Source: an uncultured Prevotellaceae bacterium
GTDB taxonomy: Bacteria > Bacteroidota > Bacteroidia > Bacteroidales > Bacteroidaceae
Direction: 5' to 3'
Length of the DNA: 35,713 nt
Assembly: GCA_946405695.1 (NCBI GenBank)
Contig: CAMJIA010000010.1
Span: 1-35,713, forward strand
Within the stretch, counting starts at the first letter, position 1, and each line of letters starts with the position of its first letter. Positions 7,925-16,609 of the stretch are shown here, piece after piece. The notes below the pieces were generated by a model. It was given only the letters and a program-made list of their open reading frames with translations, was not told where the DNA came from and made no database searches. The translations under genes were made by a program, and so were the position numbers.

Positions 7925-7945
7925 GACGGCGGGAAAACCGCCGTC
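7925..7945. terminator. Bidirectional terminator between converging genes
   Basis: Arms GACGGCGG and CCGCCGTC around GAAAA; flanking T and A extend the stem to 9 bp. ATTTTT follows on the plus strand, ending the rpoD operon; on the minus strand it lies just after the aminotransferase stop. The 8-5-8 geometry resembles the intercistronic hairpins, but the placement fits a terminator. Confidence 0.8.
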
Positions 7946-7953
7946 AACTATTT

Positions 7954-9261
7954 TTAGGGATTGTTCTTTTCGAAGATAGTCATTCGCTCCTCCAATTGGG
8001 CATACTGATGGTCTTCGATGAATGACGTGCAGACACGCAGGCCTTCCTGATGCGAACCTGTGGTTATCAGACAGATAGCCGACACTCCGTAGTACATCAG
8101 TTCCTTGGCCAATTCACCACTGGTCATCTGCTTATAGCCAATGGTAAAGTAGAAACCATCGGCAACAGGTTCGTCAAGGTCTTTGTCATAAACTACATGG
8201 AAACCGTGACGACAGAAAATCTCCTTCAGTTTGTGAGCACGCTCGCCATAGACGCTAACCTCTTTACGGAAGTCGTATTCACCATCAGTAGCCGCTTTCA
8301 GCATAGCCGCCATCGCATATTGGGCAGAATGACTGGTACCTGAAGACAGGGCATAGAGCATGCGCGTCGAGAAGACCAGACCGAAAGGCAGACCCTGATA
8401 GCGCTGTGCCAGCTGATCAAAATGACGATGGAACAACTTATCCGAAATGCACACTACGCCAATACGCTCGCCAGCATACGAGAATGCCTTCGAACCGCTG
8501 ATGAGCAGCATATAGTTGTCGGTATAACGGCCTACGGTAGGCTGATAAGGTGGCTGGAAGGGTACGCTGAGGTCTTTGCGGAAGTCCATAGCAAAGTAGG
8601 CCAAGTCTTCCATCACCACGCAATCATACTTCGTAGCCAAAGTGCCAATGGCTTGCAGTTCCTGTTCGTTCAGACAGATCCATGCAGGGTTGTTGGGATT
8701 GGAATAGACGATGGCACAGATGTTGCCATTCTTCAAATACGACTCCAGCTTCGGCCCTAGTTTCTCGCCACGGAAGTCATAGACGTCGAATGTCTCGTAT
8801 TTCACACCCATCACCTGCAGTTGCATCTTCTGCACGGGGAATCCTGGGTCGATGAACAACACGGTATCCTTGCCTTTTTGCGCCTGCGAACAGGTAAGGA
8901 ACGAGGCAAACGTGCCCTGCATAGAACCCGTAACAGGAACACATCCTTCGGCAGCTATATCCACCCCAATGAACGCCTTTACGAAGCGCGAAGCCTCCTT
9001 TTTCAGTTCAGGATAGCCCTGAATATCGGGATACGAGTGAGCAATACCATCCTGCAAGGCCTTGACCTGTGCATCGACACCCACCTGTGCGGCAGGCAGT
9101 CCAGGAATACCCATTTCCATCTTGATAAACTCTACCCCACTTGCCTTTTCTGCTTGGGCAGCCACCTGCTTCACTTCGCGGATGGTAGCCTTAGCAAAAT
9201 CTGTAATGCCAAGGTCGCTGATAAGTTTATCAACTAGTTCTTTCTTAATTGGTGTCTCCAT
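7954..9261 (-). CDS. PLP-dependent aminotransferase, class I/II, probably aromatic
   Basis: 435 residues, fold-type I. Visible elements are PDIQGYPELKK at about 78-88, SNPNNPAW at 187-194, the pyridine-nitrogen aspartate in VVMEDLAYF (Asp219), and the PLP lysine in SGSKAFSYAGERIG (Lys258); a late Arg in GLRVCTSF would bind the substrate carboxylate. It moves amino groups between an amino acid and a 2-oxo acid. The specificity is inferred from context only: it is the last gene of the iorA-iorB operon, whose product acts on arylpyruvates, so aromatic amino acids are the likely substrates. Alternatives such as alanine or branched-chain specificity cannot be ruled out. Confidence 0.85.
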   Translation of the reverse strand: METPIKKELVDKLISDLGITDFAKATIREVKQVAAQAEKASGVEFIKMEMGIPGLPAAQVGVDAQVKALQDGIAHSYPDIQGYPELKKEASRFVKAFIGVDIAAEGCVPVTGSMQGTFASFLTCSQAQKGKDTVLFIDPGFPVQKMQLQVMGVKYETFDVYDFRGEKLGPKLESYLKNGNICAIVYSNPNNPAWICLNEQELQAIGTLATKYDCVVMEDLAYFAMDFRKDLSVPFQPPYQPTVGRYTDNYMLLISGSKAFSYAGERIGVVCISDKLFHRHFDQLAQRYQGLPFGLVFSTRMLYALSSGTSHSAQYAMAAMLKAATDGEYDFRKEVSVYGERAHKLKEIFCRHGFHVVYDKDLDEPVADGFYFTIGYKQMTSGELAKELMYYGVSAICLITTGSHQEGLRVCTSFIEDHQYAQLEERMTIFEKNNP

Positions 9262-9267
9262 TTCTTT

Positions 9268-9301
9268 CGTTATTACGTTATAACGTTATATCGTTATTAC
9301 G
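9268..9301 (-). repeat. 8-bp tandem array before the aminotransferase
   Basis: On the plus strand four units start at 9268, 9276, 9284 and 9292: CGTTATTA, CGTTATAA, CGTTATAT, CGTTATTA, then CG. The period is exactly 8. The array fills nearly all of the 43-bp iorB-aminotransferase gap. Read on the coding strand the units resemble those before lemA (CGWAATAW-like). Confidence 0.85.
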
Positions 9302-9304
9302 ACT

Positions 9305-9877
9305 TTATTTTTGAGCCTCACGACCTATTGCCAATGCCTTGATATTTGCCTCAACGATAGCATCGCCCTTACGACCAAACACTCGACGGATAGCATCCTC
9401 CAGTTTCTCATACTCAATACCAAGTGCTTTCTGGGCAGCACCCAACAGGATAACATTAGCCGAACGAGGCACACCTGCATCCTTGGCCTTCTCCTCGATG
9501 TCGAGCATGATGACATTAGATAACTTTGCGAGGTCATTTTTGATAACCTCGATATCAGGATAATTCGGAATGTTAACAAACGGCGTGCTGCTAGTGATAA
9601 TCCAGCCATTCTTCGAGAGATACGGAAGGTAGCGCAGCGCCTCCATGGGTTCCATGGAGATAATAACGTCAGCACCACCCTTTGGAATCAGGTCGCTGGC
9701 AATGGCATTGCTCGAGATGCGCAGGTTCGACTGTACGTCACCACCGCGCTGACTCATGCCGTGTACCTCGGCCTGCTTGATGTATAGGTTCTCGTTCATG
9801 GCGGCTTCGCCAATGATAGTAGCGATAGAGAGGATACCTTGTCCGCCTACGCCACACAATATGATATCGGTTTTCAT
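9305..9877 (-). CDS. iorB: Indolepyruvate:ferredoxin oxidoreductase, beta subunit
   Basis: 190 residues, the usual IorB length. It has the 2-oxoacid oxidoreductase gamma-type domain, beginning IILCGVGGQGILSIATIIGEAA (residues about 5-26), with QAEVHGMSQRGGDVQSNLRI at about 36-55, the family hallmark, and SANVILLGAA near 139-148. Together with IorA it converts arylpyruvates, CoA and oxidised ferredoxin to arylacetyl-CoA, CO2 and reduced ferredoxin, or the reverse. It is 25 bp downstream of iorA, with a 24-nt repeat running into its start codon, and 43 bp upstream of the aminotransferase. Confidence 0.92.
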   Translation of the reverse strand: MKTDIILCGVGGQGILSIATIIGEAAMNENLYIKQAEVHGMSQRGGDVQSNLRISSNAIASDLIPKGGADVIISMEPMEALRYLPYLSKNGWIITSSTPFVNIPNYPDIEVIKNDLAKLSNVIMLDIEEKAKDAGVPRSANVILLGAAQKALGIEYEKLEDAIRRVFGRKGDAIVEANIKALAIGREAQK

Positions 9878-9899
9878 AATTTACAATTTGACGATTTAT
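9876..9899 (-). repeat. 24-nt AT-rich start-proximal repeat, copy 2 (iorB)
   Basis: Read on the minus strand it fits RTAAATYGTCAAATWGTAAA plus YAT, with its final AT being the first two bases of the iorB ATG. 22 of 24 positions match the aroE copy. It fills the iorA-iorB spacer. Confidence 0.6.
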
Positions 9900-9902
9900 A
9901 AT

Positions 9903-11507
9903 TTACTTTTTCTCAGCCGCTTTCTTTTGTTTCAGATGACGTTGCAAGGTCTGCATACACTCACGACGCGGAATAATGACAGACGTCCCCTTATAGTTAA
10001 TCTCATCGCGGATAATCTGTGTAATCTCCGGCATATTCTTCGGCAGTGGAACTACCACCTTCAGGTGTTCGTCCGAGAGTCCCAAACCACGACAGATTGC
10101 CTCAAACTTATTAGTACCGGCAGAGTCCTGTCCACCCGTCATACCTGTTGTCAGGTTGTCAGAAATGATAACGGTGATGTTTGCATTCTCGTTGATGGCA
10201 TCCAGCAGACCCGTCATACCACTATGCGTGAACGTTGAATCACCAATGATAGCAACGGCAGGCCATTGACCTGCGTCGGAAGCGCCCTTAGCCATCGTGA
10301 TTGAAGCACCCATATCTACACATGAGTGGATGGCACGGAATGGAGGCAGGAAACCCAGCGTATAACAACCGATGTCACCAAAGACACGGGGATTTTCATA
10401 TTCCTTGAGCACCTCATTGAGAGCAGCATAGACGTCACGGTGACCACAACCCTGACAGAGTGCAGGAGGACGTGGAGCCACATCTGCACACGGATCAAAG
10501 CACTCGCCAATCTCCATACCCAAGGCTTTCTTCACCACGTCGGGTGTCAACTCACCCGTACGAGGCAATGTTCCATCCAGCTTACCGTGAACATTCTTCA
10601 GGTCGGCAACGCCACGGACGATATCCTCGATGAACGGTTGGCCCTCCTCGACGATGAGTACCTCGTCGCACTCATCCAACAAACGGCGCACCAGCTTCTT
10701 GGGCAACGGATACTGAGAAATCTTCAGGATGGGATAAGGACTTCCCTGCGGGAAGCACTCGTTAACATAGTTGAAGCCAATACCACTGGCCAGAATACCC
10801 AGTTTGCGGTCGTGACCTTCTATATATATATTATAGGTGGAACCTGCAGCATCGTCCTCTAACTGTGCCTGTTGAGCGGTAACGGCATCGTTGCGTTTTT
10901 TGGCATTGGCAGGCAACAGTACCCAGTTGGCTGCCTTCGCATCATAGTTCAGCGCATTCTGCTCGCGGGGAGCATCAGCCAACTCAACAACAGCACGGCT
11001 ATGAGCCATACGTGTGGTAACACGCATCAACACGGGCAGACATTGCTTCTCTGAATAGTCAAAGGCAGCAGCCATCATATCGTAGGCCTCCTGCTGGTTC
11101 GACGGCTCAAAGGTGGGAATCATTGCAAACTTACCATAGAAACGAGAGTCCTGCTCGTCCTGACTGGAGTGCATCGAAGGGTCGTCAGCCACCAGCACGA
11201 CAACACCACCGTTGACACCGGTCATGCCACTGTTCACAAATGGATCAGCACAGACGTTCAGTCCCACATGTTTCATGCACACCAGCGCGCGCTTTCCCAT
11301 GAACGACATACCCAGGGCTGCCTCCATAGCCGTCTTCTCATTGGTCGACCAGCGACTGTGTACGCCACGCTCCTTGGCCAGCGGTGACATCTGGATATAC
11401 TCTGTAATCTCAGTAGAGGGAGTGCCCGGATAGGCATAGACGCCACTCAGTCCTGCATCAAGTGCTCCCTGAGCAATGGCCTCGTCTCCTAACAACAGTT
11501 TCTTCAT
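9903..11507 (-). CDS. iorA: Indolepyruvate:ferredoxin oxidoreductase, alpha subunit, lacking the C-terminal ferredoxin domain
   Basis: 534 residues. The N-terminal pyrimidine-binding domain starts LLLGDEAIAQGALDAG and has the family motif YAYPGTPSTEI at about 24-34. The TPP-binding part carries CQGCGHRD, GDIGCYTLGF and GDSTFTHSG (from 422) ending at the SDN (about 451) that completes the TPP signature. Archaeal and many bacterial IorA proteins are about 600-650 residues with a C-terminal 2x[4Fe-4S] domain full of CxxCxxC; here the chain ends shortly after IIPRRECMQ in a Lys-rich tail with no such cysteines. This short form is, to my knowledge, common in Bacteroidetes. It is the first gene of the operon, behind a strong promoter. 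Confidence 0.92.
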   Translation of the reverse strand: MKKLLLGDEAIAQGALDAGLSGVYAYPGTPSTEITEYIQMSPLAKERGVHSRWSTNEKTAMEAALGMSFMGKRALVCMKHVGLNVCADPFVNSGMTGVNGGVVVLVADDPSMHSSQDEQDSRFYGKFAMIPTFEPSNQQEAYDMMAAAFDYSEKQCLPVLMRVTTRMAHSRAVVELADAPREQNALNYDAKAANWVLLPANAKKRNDAVTAQQAQLEDDAAGSTYNIYIEGHDRKLGILASGIGFNYVNECFPQGSPYPILKISQYPLPKKLVRRLLDECDEVLIVEEGQPFIEDIVRGVADLKNVHGKLDGTLPRTGELTPDVVKKALGMEIGECFDPCADVAPRPPALCQGCGHRDVYAALNEVLKEYENPRVFGDIGCYTLGFLPPFRAIHSCVDMGASITMAKGASDAGQWPAVAIIGDSTFTHSGMTGLLDAINENANITVIISDNLTTGMTGGQDSAGTNKFEAICRGLGLSDEHLKVVVPLPKNMPEITQIIRDEINYKGTSVIIPRRECMQTLQRHLKQKKAAEKK

Positions 11508-11546
11508 ATTTCTGACTAAAATTGGTTATTTCTGATAAATTGTTCG

Positions 11547-11578
11547 CAAAGATACAAATTATATTTCAAATCAACAAA
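11547..11578 (-). promoter_or_regulatory. Promoter of the iorA-iorB-aminotransferase operon
   Basis: On the minus strand: TTTG (11575-11578), 20-bp spacer, TATCTTTG (11547-11554). It is a full consensus match. The predicted leader to the iorA ATG is about 35 nt. The -33 box directly abuts the rplT terminator. Confidence 0.8.
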
Positions 11579-11614
11579 AAAAAGAGCTGCAACCTTTCAA
11601 TTGCAGCTCTTTTT
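11579..11614 (-). terminator. Terminator of the infC-rpmI-rplT operon
   Basis: Arms AAAAAGAGCTGCAA (11579-11592) and TTGCAGCTCTTTTT (11601-11614) form a 14-bp perfect stem around an 8-nt loop, with T-tracts in both directions. It lies 28 bp past the rplT stop. Confidence 0.9.
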
Positions 11615-11642
11615 TATTCGTTTTGCTTACTCGATGTGTCTT

Positions 11643-11987
11643 TTACTTCACTTTGGCAACGATAGCCTTGAAAGCCTCAGGGTTGTTCAGAGCGAGGTCG
11701 GCGAGCACCTTGCGGTTGATTTCGATACCAGCCTTAGCCAGCTTACCCATGAGTACAGAATAGCTCATACCCTCCTGACGAGCGGCAGCGTTGATACGCT
11801 GAATCCACAGGGCACGGAAGTTGCGCTTCTTGTTCTTACGATCGCGATAAGCGTAGGTAAGACCCTTCTCCCAAGTGTTCTTGGCTACTGTCCAAACATT
11901 CTTGCGGGCACCAAAGTAACCGCGAGTGAGTTTCAGAATTCTTTTACGTTTTGCACGTGATGCAACGTGATTGACTGATCTTGGCAT
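11643..11987 (-). CDS. rplT: 50S ribosomal protein L20
   Basis: 114 residues, the standard length. The highly basic N-terminus [20 protein letters not shown] and the segment [14 protein letters not shown], then [21 protein letters not shown], are unmistakable L20. It binds 23S rRNA early in large-subunit assembly. It is the last gene of infC-rpmI-rplT, 37 bp after rpmI. In E. coli L20 represses rpmI-rplT translation through an mRNA pseudoknot; no such structure is evident to me here. Confidence 0.98.
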   Translation of the reverse strand: MPRSVNHVASRAKRKRILKLTRGYFGARKNVWTVAKNTWEKGLTYAYRDRKNKKRNFRALWIQRINAAARQEGMSYSVLMGKLAKAGIEINRKVLADLALNNPEAFKAIVAKVK

Positions 11988-12024
11988 AGTTTTCTAATAC
12001 TTTTAATGTTTGACAATAGGTGAA

Positions 12025-12222
12025 TTAACGGAGACACAACAGGTCACGAACCTGCTTCATGTTTGAGTTGTCGACGAGTGTAGAACCGCAGAGGTTGCGC
12101 TTCTGCTTCTTGGTCTTCTTAGTCAGAATGTGACTGTGGTAAGCATGGTGTCTCTTGATCTTACCTGTACCGGTAAATGAGAATCTCTTCTTGGCACCGG
12201 AATTTGTCTTTACTTTTGGCAT
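12025..12222 (-). CDS. rpmI: 50S ribosomal protein L35
   Basis: 65 residues, a normal L35: [20 protein letters not shown] at the start, then [24 protein letters not shown], basic throughout. It is a component of the large ribosomal subunit. It sits between infC and rplT in the conserved order. The 82-bp gap to infC includes an unusual GC-rich patch (12270-12292, with GGCGCGCC) in an otherwise AT-rich spacer, whose role is unknown. Confidence 0.97.
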   Translation of the reverse strand: MPKVKTNSGAKKRFSFTGTGKIKRHHAYHSHILTKKTKKQKRNLCGSTLVDNSNMKQVRDLLCLR

Positions 12223-12304
12223 TGTTTTTAAAAATTAAATTGTTATTAATAATCGGCAGCTACGCATATACCGGGCGCGCCACCTGTTTCATTTACTTTT
12301 TGAC

Positions 12305-13009
12305 TTATTCGTCTTCTGTTTCTGTCAGCTTCTTCAGCGCATCAGCACTAATCTTGGCATTGGCAAACAGACCACCATTGGCAGGAGTATCTGCGTCTAC
12401 CTCCTTGGGCTGACTCTGACGGGCGTTCTCCTTGGCCTCGGCAACAGCAGCCTCACGGTCGCGTGCCTGCTGGCTCTTCTTCTGAGCACCAGCCTTTTTG
12501 GGAGCCAGATAAAGGAACATTTTCTTTCCTTCCAATGAGGGCATTCCCTCTACTTTACCAAACTCCTCCAAGTCGTTGGCGAAACGTAGCAACAACACTT
12601 CTCCCTGTTCCTTGAAGAGGATGGAACGACCACGGAAGAACACATACGCACGTACCTTATTACCTTCTTCCAGGAATTCCTTGGCGTGCTTCAACTTAAA
12701 TTGATAGTCGTGCTCGTCGGTCTGAGGTCCAAAACGGATTTCCTTCACCTCTACCTTCACCTGCTTAGCCTTCATTTCTTTCTGGCGCTTCTTCTGCTGG
12801 TAAAGGAATTTCGAGTAGTCGATGAGACGACATACGGGAGGATTGGCATTGGGAGAAATCTCTACCAGATCAACGCCCTGATCACGAGCCATATCCAATG
12901 CCTGACGTGTAGGAACAACAGTGCTTCCACCGTCACCAACAATACGCACTTCACGTACTCTGATCTGCTCGTTTACACGATACTGATTCTTAATGTTGTC
13001 GTTCTTCAT
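12305..13009 (-). CDS. infC: Translation initiation factor IF-3
   Basis: 234 residues from ATG at 13009; the TTG immediately before it (13012) is a less likely start. The N-domain carries [15 protein letters not shown] and the linker [29 protein letters not shown]; the C-domain has [33 protein letters not shown]-3 keeps the subunits apart and checks the initiator tRNA at the P site. E. coli IF-3 has 180 residues; the extra part here is a C-terminal tail of about 50 residues rich in Ala, Gln, Lys and Glu, probably disordered. The rare AUU start that autoregulates infC in E. coli is not seen. thrS, often upstream, is absent. Confidence 0.97.
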   Translation of the reverse strand: MKNDNIKNQYRVNEQIRVREVRIVGDGGSTVVPTRQALDMARDQGVDLVEISPNANPPVCRLIDYSKFLYQQKKRQKEMKAKQVKVEVKEIRFGPQTDEHDYQFKLKHAKEFLEEGNKVRAYVFFRGRSILFKEQGEVLLLRFANDLEEFGKVEGMPSLEGKKMFLYLAPKKAGAQKKSQQARDREAAVAEAKENARQSQPKEVDADTPANGGLFANAKISADALKKLTETEDE

Positions 13010-13034
13010 CAACTCTTTTTTACGAAATCGGCTG

Positions 13035-13065
13035 CAAAGGTACTAAAAATTGCACAAACCACAAA
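13035..13065 (-). promoter_or_regulatory. Promoter of infC-rpmI-rplT
   Basis: On the minus strand: TTTG (13062-13065), 19-bp spacer, TACCTTTG (13035-13042). The -7 box ends 25 bp before the infC ATG. It is divergent to the promoter at 13166. Confidence 0.8.
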
Positions 13066-13165
13066 GTTTTTTTCCATTTATTTTTCACATGTACAATACT
13101 TTTTGTTTTCCATTTGTCGGAATAATTGTCTTTTTCACTTTTCCTATAAAATATTGCACATTTTT

Positions 13166-13197
13166 TTTGCAAATGTGCAGGAAAAGCATTACCTTTG
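13166..13197 (+). promoter_or_regulatory. Promoter of the tandem acyl-CoA-ligase genes
   Basis: TTTG (13166-13169), 20-bp spacer, TACCTTTG (13190-13197). An 8-bp inverted repeat, TTGCACAA (13195-13202) and TTGTGCAA (13214-13221), joins the -7 box end with the start codon; its left arm is only partly in the transcript. Confidence 0.8.
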
Positions 13198-13220
13198 CAC
13201 AAAATTTTGAAAATTGTGCA

Positions 13221-14879
13221 ATGAACGACATACCGAGTTTCAATTCTTATATTGAACAAACCATCAAAGACAACTGGTTGCTCGACGCATTGACAGACTA
13301 CAAGGGTATCACCTTGCAGTACCATGATGTAGCCCGAAAGATTGAGAAGCTTCACATCATGATGGAGGCAGCCGGTATTCAAAAAGGAGACAGGATAGCC
13401 GTGTGTGGACGTAATTCCGCACACTGGGCCGTAGCATTCTTGGCCACCATTACCTATGGTGCCGTTATTGTGCCCATTCTTCACGAGTTTAATGCTGAGC
13501 AGATACACAATATCGTCAACCACTCTGAGTCACGCCTACTATTTGTAGGCGACTATGTGGTGAAGAGTATCAATCCCGACGAGATGCCTGCTTTGGAGGG
13601 TATCTTCAATCTTCCCGACTTCTCGCTCCACACGTCGCGTAGCGAGAAACTCACCGATGCCCGCGAGCGCCTGAACGAATTGTTTGGCAGCCGCTTCCCC
13701 AACGCCTATCGCAAGGAAGACATCCATTGGCACAAGGACTCTGCCGAGGAGCTCTGCATGATTAACTACACCAGCGGTACCACGGGTTTCTCGAAAGGTG
13801 TCATGTTGCCCTATCGTGCTATATGGGGTAACGTTGACTTCTGCCAAAAGAACCTGGCCAACCGCATGCCTAAGTTCAGCAACATGCTGAACATTCTGCC
13901 TATGGCTCATATGTACGGTATGGCTATCGAGTTTCTCTTCCCTTTTTGCTCAGGCTACCACCTGCATTTCCTTACACGTCTGCCCTCACCGGCTATCATC
14001 GCCGAGGCTTTCCAGGAGGTCAAACCCGACGTGGTCATTGCCGTACCACTGATAATCGAGAAGATTATCCGCAAGCGCGTATTCCCCAAGATACAATCCA
14101 ACGCCATGAAGATACTGTTGCAGATGCCCGTAGTCCAGAAAAAGGTCAGAGAGCGCATCTGTCAGGAGGTCTACAATGCTTTTGGAGGACGTGCCTACCA
14201 GGTCATTGTGGGTGGAGCACCATTGAACCAAGAGATAGAGTCGTTCCTGAAGAGCATCGACTTCCCCATTACCGTAGGCTACGGTACCACCGAGTGTGCA
14301 CCTCTTATCTCTTATAGCGACTACCACGACTTTGTGCCAGGCTCCTGCGGTACCCCCCTGCCCTGCATGGAGGTCAAGATTAACTCGTCAGACCCTCAGA
14401 ACGTGGAGGGCGAGATTATCTGTCGCGGTACCAACGTCATGTTGGGCTACTACAAGAATCAGGAGGCCACCCATCAGGCTATCGACCGCGAGGGTTGGTA
14501 CCATACTGGCGACCTAGCCACGATGGCTGCCGATGGTCATATCTTCATCCGTGGTCGTCTGAAAAACATGCTACTGGGTGCTAATGGTCAGAACGTCTAT
14601 CCCGAGGAAATCGAGGACAAACTCAACTCTATGGCGATGGTCAGCGAGAGTCTGATCGTTCAGCGTGGCGATCACCTGATAGCCCTTGTCCACCCCGATA
14701 TGGACGAGGTGAAGACGATGGGATTCTCGCAGGAGGAACTGGAGCAGGTCATGGAACAGAACCGTCAGCAGCTCAACGTCCAACTGCCCGTCTACAGCAA
14801 GCTACAAGCCTTTGAACTTCAGGAAGAAGAGTTCCAGAAGACACCTAAGAAGAGTATCAAACGTTACTTATATAAATAA
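13221..14879 (+). CDS. AMP-forming acyl-CoA synthetase/ligase, copy 1
   Basis: 552 residues from ATG 13221. This start aligns with that of the paralogue downstream; a longer open frame from 13050 would cover the promoter. Adenylate-forming (ANL) family: P-loop YTSGTTGFSKG at 183-193, GYGTTECAP for the A5 motif, GWYHTGDLA for A7, GRLKNMLLGANGQNVYPEEIED for A8, and the C-terminal catalytic lysine in KTPKKSIKRYLY. It activates a carboxylic acid to an acyl-adenylate and then usually acyl-CoA; it is closest in style to long-chain fatty-acid:CoA ligases, but the substrate is not visible. Cotranscribed with copy 2. Confidence 0.88.
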   Translation: MNDIPSFNSYIEQTIKDNWLLDALTDYKGITLQYHDVARKIEKLHIMMEAAGIQKGDRIAVCGRNSAHWAVAFLATITYGAVIVPILHEFNAEQIHNIVNHSESRLLFVGDYVVKSINPDEMPALEGIFNLPDFSLHTSRSEKLTDARERLNELFGSRFPNAYRKEDIHWHKDSAEELCMINYTSGTTGFSKGVMLPYRAIWGNVDFCQKNLANRMPKFSNMLNILPMAHMYGMAIEFLFPFCSGYHLHFLTRLPSPAIIAEAFQEVKPDVVIAVPLIIEKIIRKRVFPKIQSNAMKILLQMPVVQKKVRERICQEVYNAFGGRAYQVIVGGAPLNQEIESFLKSIDFPITVGYGTTECAPLISYSDYHDFVPGSCGTPLPCMEVKINSSDPQNVEGEIICRGTNVMLGYYKNQEATHQAIDREGWYHTGDLATMAADGHIFIRGRLKNMLLGANGQNVYPEEIEDKLNSMAMVSESLIVQRGDHLIALVHPDMDEVKTMGFSQEELEQVMEQNRQQLNVQLPVYSKLQAFELQEEEFQKTPKKSIKRYLYK

Positions 14880-14888
14880 GGTAATATT

Positions 14889-16550
14889 ATGGAAAACGTA
14901 CCTAGTTTTAACCAACTAATACAGGAGAGCATCATCAACAATTGGGACCTTGATGCACTCACCGACTACAAAGGAGCCACCCTGCAATTCCACGATGTGG
15001 CCCGCAAGATAGAGAAACTGCACATTCTGTTTGAGAACAGCGGTGTGGTAAAGGGCGACAAGATTGCCCTCTGCGGACGCAACAGCAGCCAGTGGGCCGT
15101 GGCCTTCCTAGCTACGCTGACCTATGGAGCAGTAGCCGTGCCCATCCTGCACGAGTTCATGGCCGAGCAGATTCACAACATCGTGAACCACTCCGATGCC
15201 AAGCTTCTGTTTGTCGGTGACCATGTGGCTACACAGATTGACCCCATGCAGATGCCTCATCTGGAGGGTATCATCAACAACCCTGACTACTCGCTCATGA
15301 TTAGCCGTACCGACAAGCTCACCTATGCCCGCGAGCACCTCAATGAACTCTATGGTAAGAAGTTCCCCAAATACTTCCGCAAGGAGCATGTCGAATACTA
15401 CAAGGAAGCCAACGGCGAAGAACTGGCTATGATTAACTACACCAGCGGAACGACGGGGTTCTCCAAGGGTGTCATGATTCCCTACCGCGCCCTCTGGTCT
15501 AACTATGACTTCGCAGACCACGTGCTGGGTAAGATTATCAACCGTGGCGACCGCGTCATCTCCATCCTGCCCATGGCCCACATGTACGGCATGGCCTTCG
15601 AGTTCGTCTTCGAGTTCCTGCATGGCTGTCATGTTTACTACCTGAACCGCATCCCCTCGCCGGCCATCATCGCACAGGCCTTTGCCGATATCAAACCCAA
15701 GGTTATCATCGCTGTACCCTTGGTTATCGAGAAGATTATCCGCAAGAAGGTATTCCCCAAGATACAGAACAACCGCATGCGCCTGCTGCTCTCCATGCCC
15801 GTCATTTCCAAGAAGGTGCGCGAGAAGATTTGCCAGGAGGTCATCAAGGCCTTCGGTGGCGAGCTCTACGAGGTCATTATAGGTGGAGCAGCCTTCAACC
15901 AGGAGGTTGAGTCGTTCCTCAAGCGCATCGAGTTCCCCTATACGGTGGGTTACGGTGCCACTGAGTGTGCCCCCATCATCTGCTATCGCGACTGGCACAC
16001 CTTTGTGCAGGGCTCTTGCGGAATGGCTGCCCGCCACATGGAGGTCAAAATCAACTCATCGAATCCTGCCGAGATTCCTGGCGAAATCCTTGCCCGTGGC
16101 CTCAACACCATGCTGGGCTACTACAAGAACGAGGAGGCCACTGCCGAGACTCTCGACCGCGACGGCTGGTATCATACAGGGGATCTCGGCACAATGGACT
16201 ACGGAGGCAACGTATTCATCAATGGCCGTTCAAAGAACATGCTTCTGGGTCCCAGCGGTCAGAACATCTATCCGGAGGAGATTGAGGACAAGCTCAACTC
16301 CATGACGATGGTCGTAGAGAGCGTTGTCGTACAGCGCGACAACAAGCTCGTTGGACTCGTATATCCCGATTACGACGAAGCCAAGAACATGCGCTTCAAC
16401 GATGACGATATCAAGAACATCATGGAGCAGAATCGTCTGCAGCTCAACGAGCTCCTGCCCGCTTACGAGAAGCTGACTGAGATAGAAATCCGCACCGAAG
16501 AATTCGAGAAAACACCTAAGCGCAGCATCAAACGCTTCCTGTATACCTAA
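14889..16550 (+). CDS. AMP-forming acyl-CoA synthetase/ligase, copy 2
   Basis: 553 residues, starting 9 bp after copy 1. By my count 83 of the first 113 positions are identical to copy 1 (about 73%), so this is a tandem duplication that has since diverged. The same motifs are intact: YTSGTTGFSKG at about 183-193, GYGATECAP, GWYHTGDLG, GRSKNMLLGPSGQNIYPEEIED and KTPKRSIKRFLY. Both copies therefore look active. Differences cluster in the middle third that forms the acyl pocket, so distinct substrates are plausible; that is inference. Together they end at a shared terminator with the converging M23 peptidase gene. Confidence 0.88.
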   Translation: MENVPSFNQLIQESIINNWDLDALTDYKGATLQFHDVARKIEKLHILFENSGVVKGDKIALCGRNSSQWAVAFLATLTYGAVAVPILHEFMAEQIHNIVNHSDAKLLFVGDHVATQIDPMQMPHLEGIINNPDYSLMISRTDKLTYAREHLNELYGKKFPKYFRKEHVEYYKEANGEELAMINYTSGTTGFSKGVMIPYRALWSNYDFADHVLGKIINRGDRVISILPMAHMYGMAFEFVFEFLHGCHVYYLNRIPSPAIIAQAFADIKPKVIIAVPLVIEKIIRKKVFPKIQNNRMRLLLSMPVISKKVREKICQEVIKAFGGELYEVIIGGAAFNQEVESFLKRIEFPYTVGYGATECAPIICYRDWHTFVQGSCGMAARHMEVKINSSNPAEIPGEILARGLNTMLGYYKNEEATAETLDRDGWYHTGDLGTMDYGGNVFINGRSKNMLLGPSGQNIYPEEIEDKLNSMTMVVESVVVQRDNKLVGLVYPDYDEAKNMRFNDDDIKNIMEQNRLQLNELLPAYEKLTEIEIRTEEFEKTPKRSIKRFLYT

Positions 16551-16574
16551 CAGCGCAATCAGTAAGGGAACAAC

Positions 16575-16609
16575 AAGGCACAAAGGAGAATCTGACTCTT
16601 TTGTGCCTT
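16575..16609. terminator. Bidirectional terminator between the ligase and peptidase genes
   Basis: Arms AAGGCACAAAGGAG (16575-16588) and CTCTTTTGTGCCTT (16596-16609), 14 bp with one G-U, loop AATCTGA. AATATTTT follows on plus; on minus the stem includes the last bases of the peptidase stop codon (16608-16610). Confidence 0.85.

Noticed and set aside
7925..7945. Counting the hairpin after the secreted-protein gene as another family member
   Set aside because: Although 8-5-8, it lies between convergent genes with a T-tract and lacks the GTRTG lead, so a terminator explains it.
9268..9301. A CRISPR array
   Set aside because: Repeat units are 8 bp with no spacers and no cas genes; it is a simple tandem array.
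12223..12304. An L20-type pseudoknot leader or riboswitch before rpmI
   Set aside because: Only a short GC-rich patch is visible; I could not draw a convincing conserved fold.
13050..13220. A longer N-terminus for the first ligase starting at 13050
   Set aside because: It would contain the promoter at 13166-13197, and the paralogue begins at the residue equivalent to ATG 13221.
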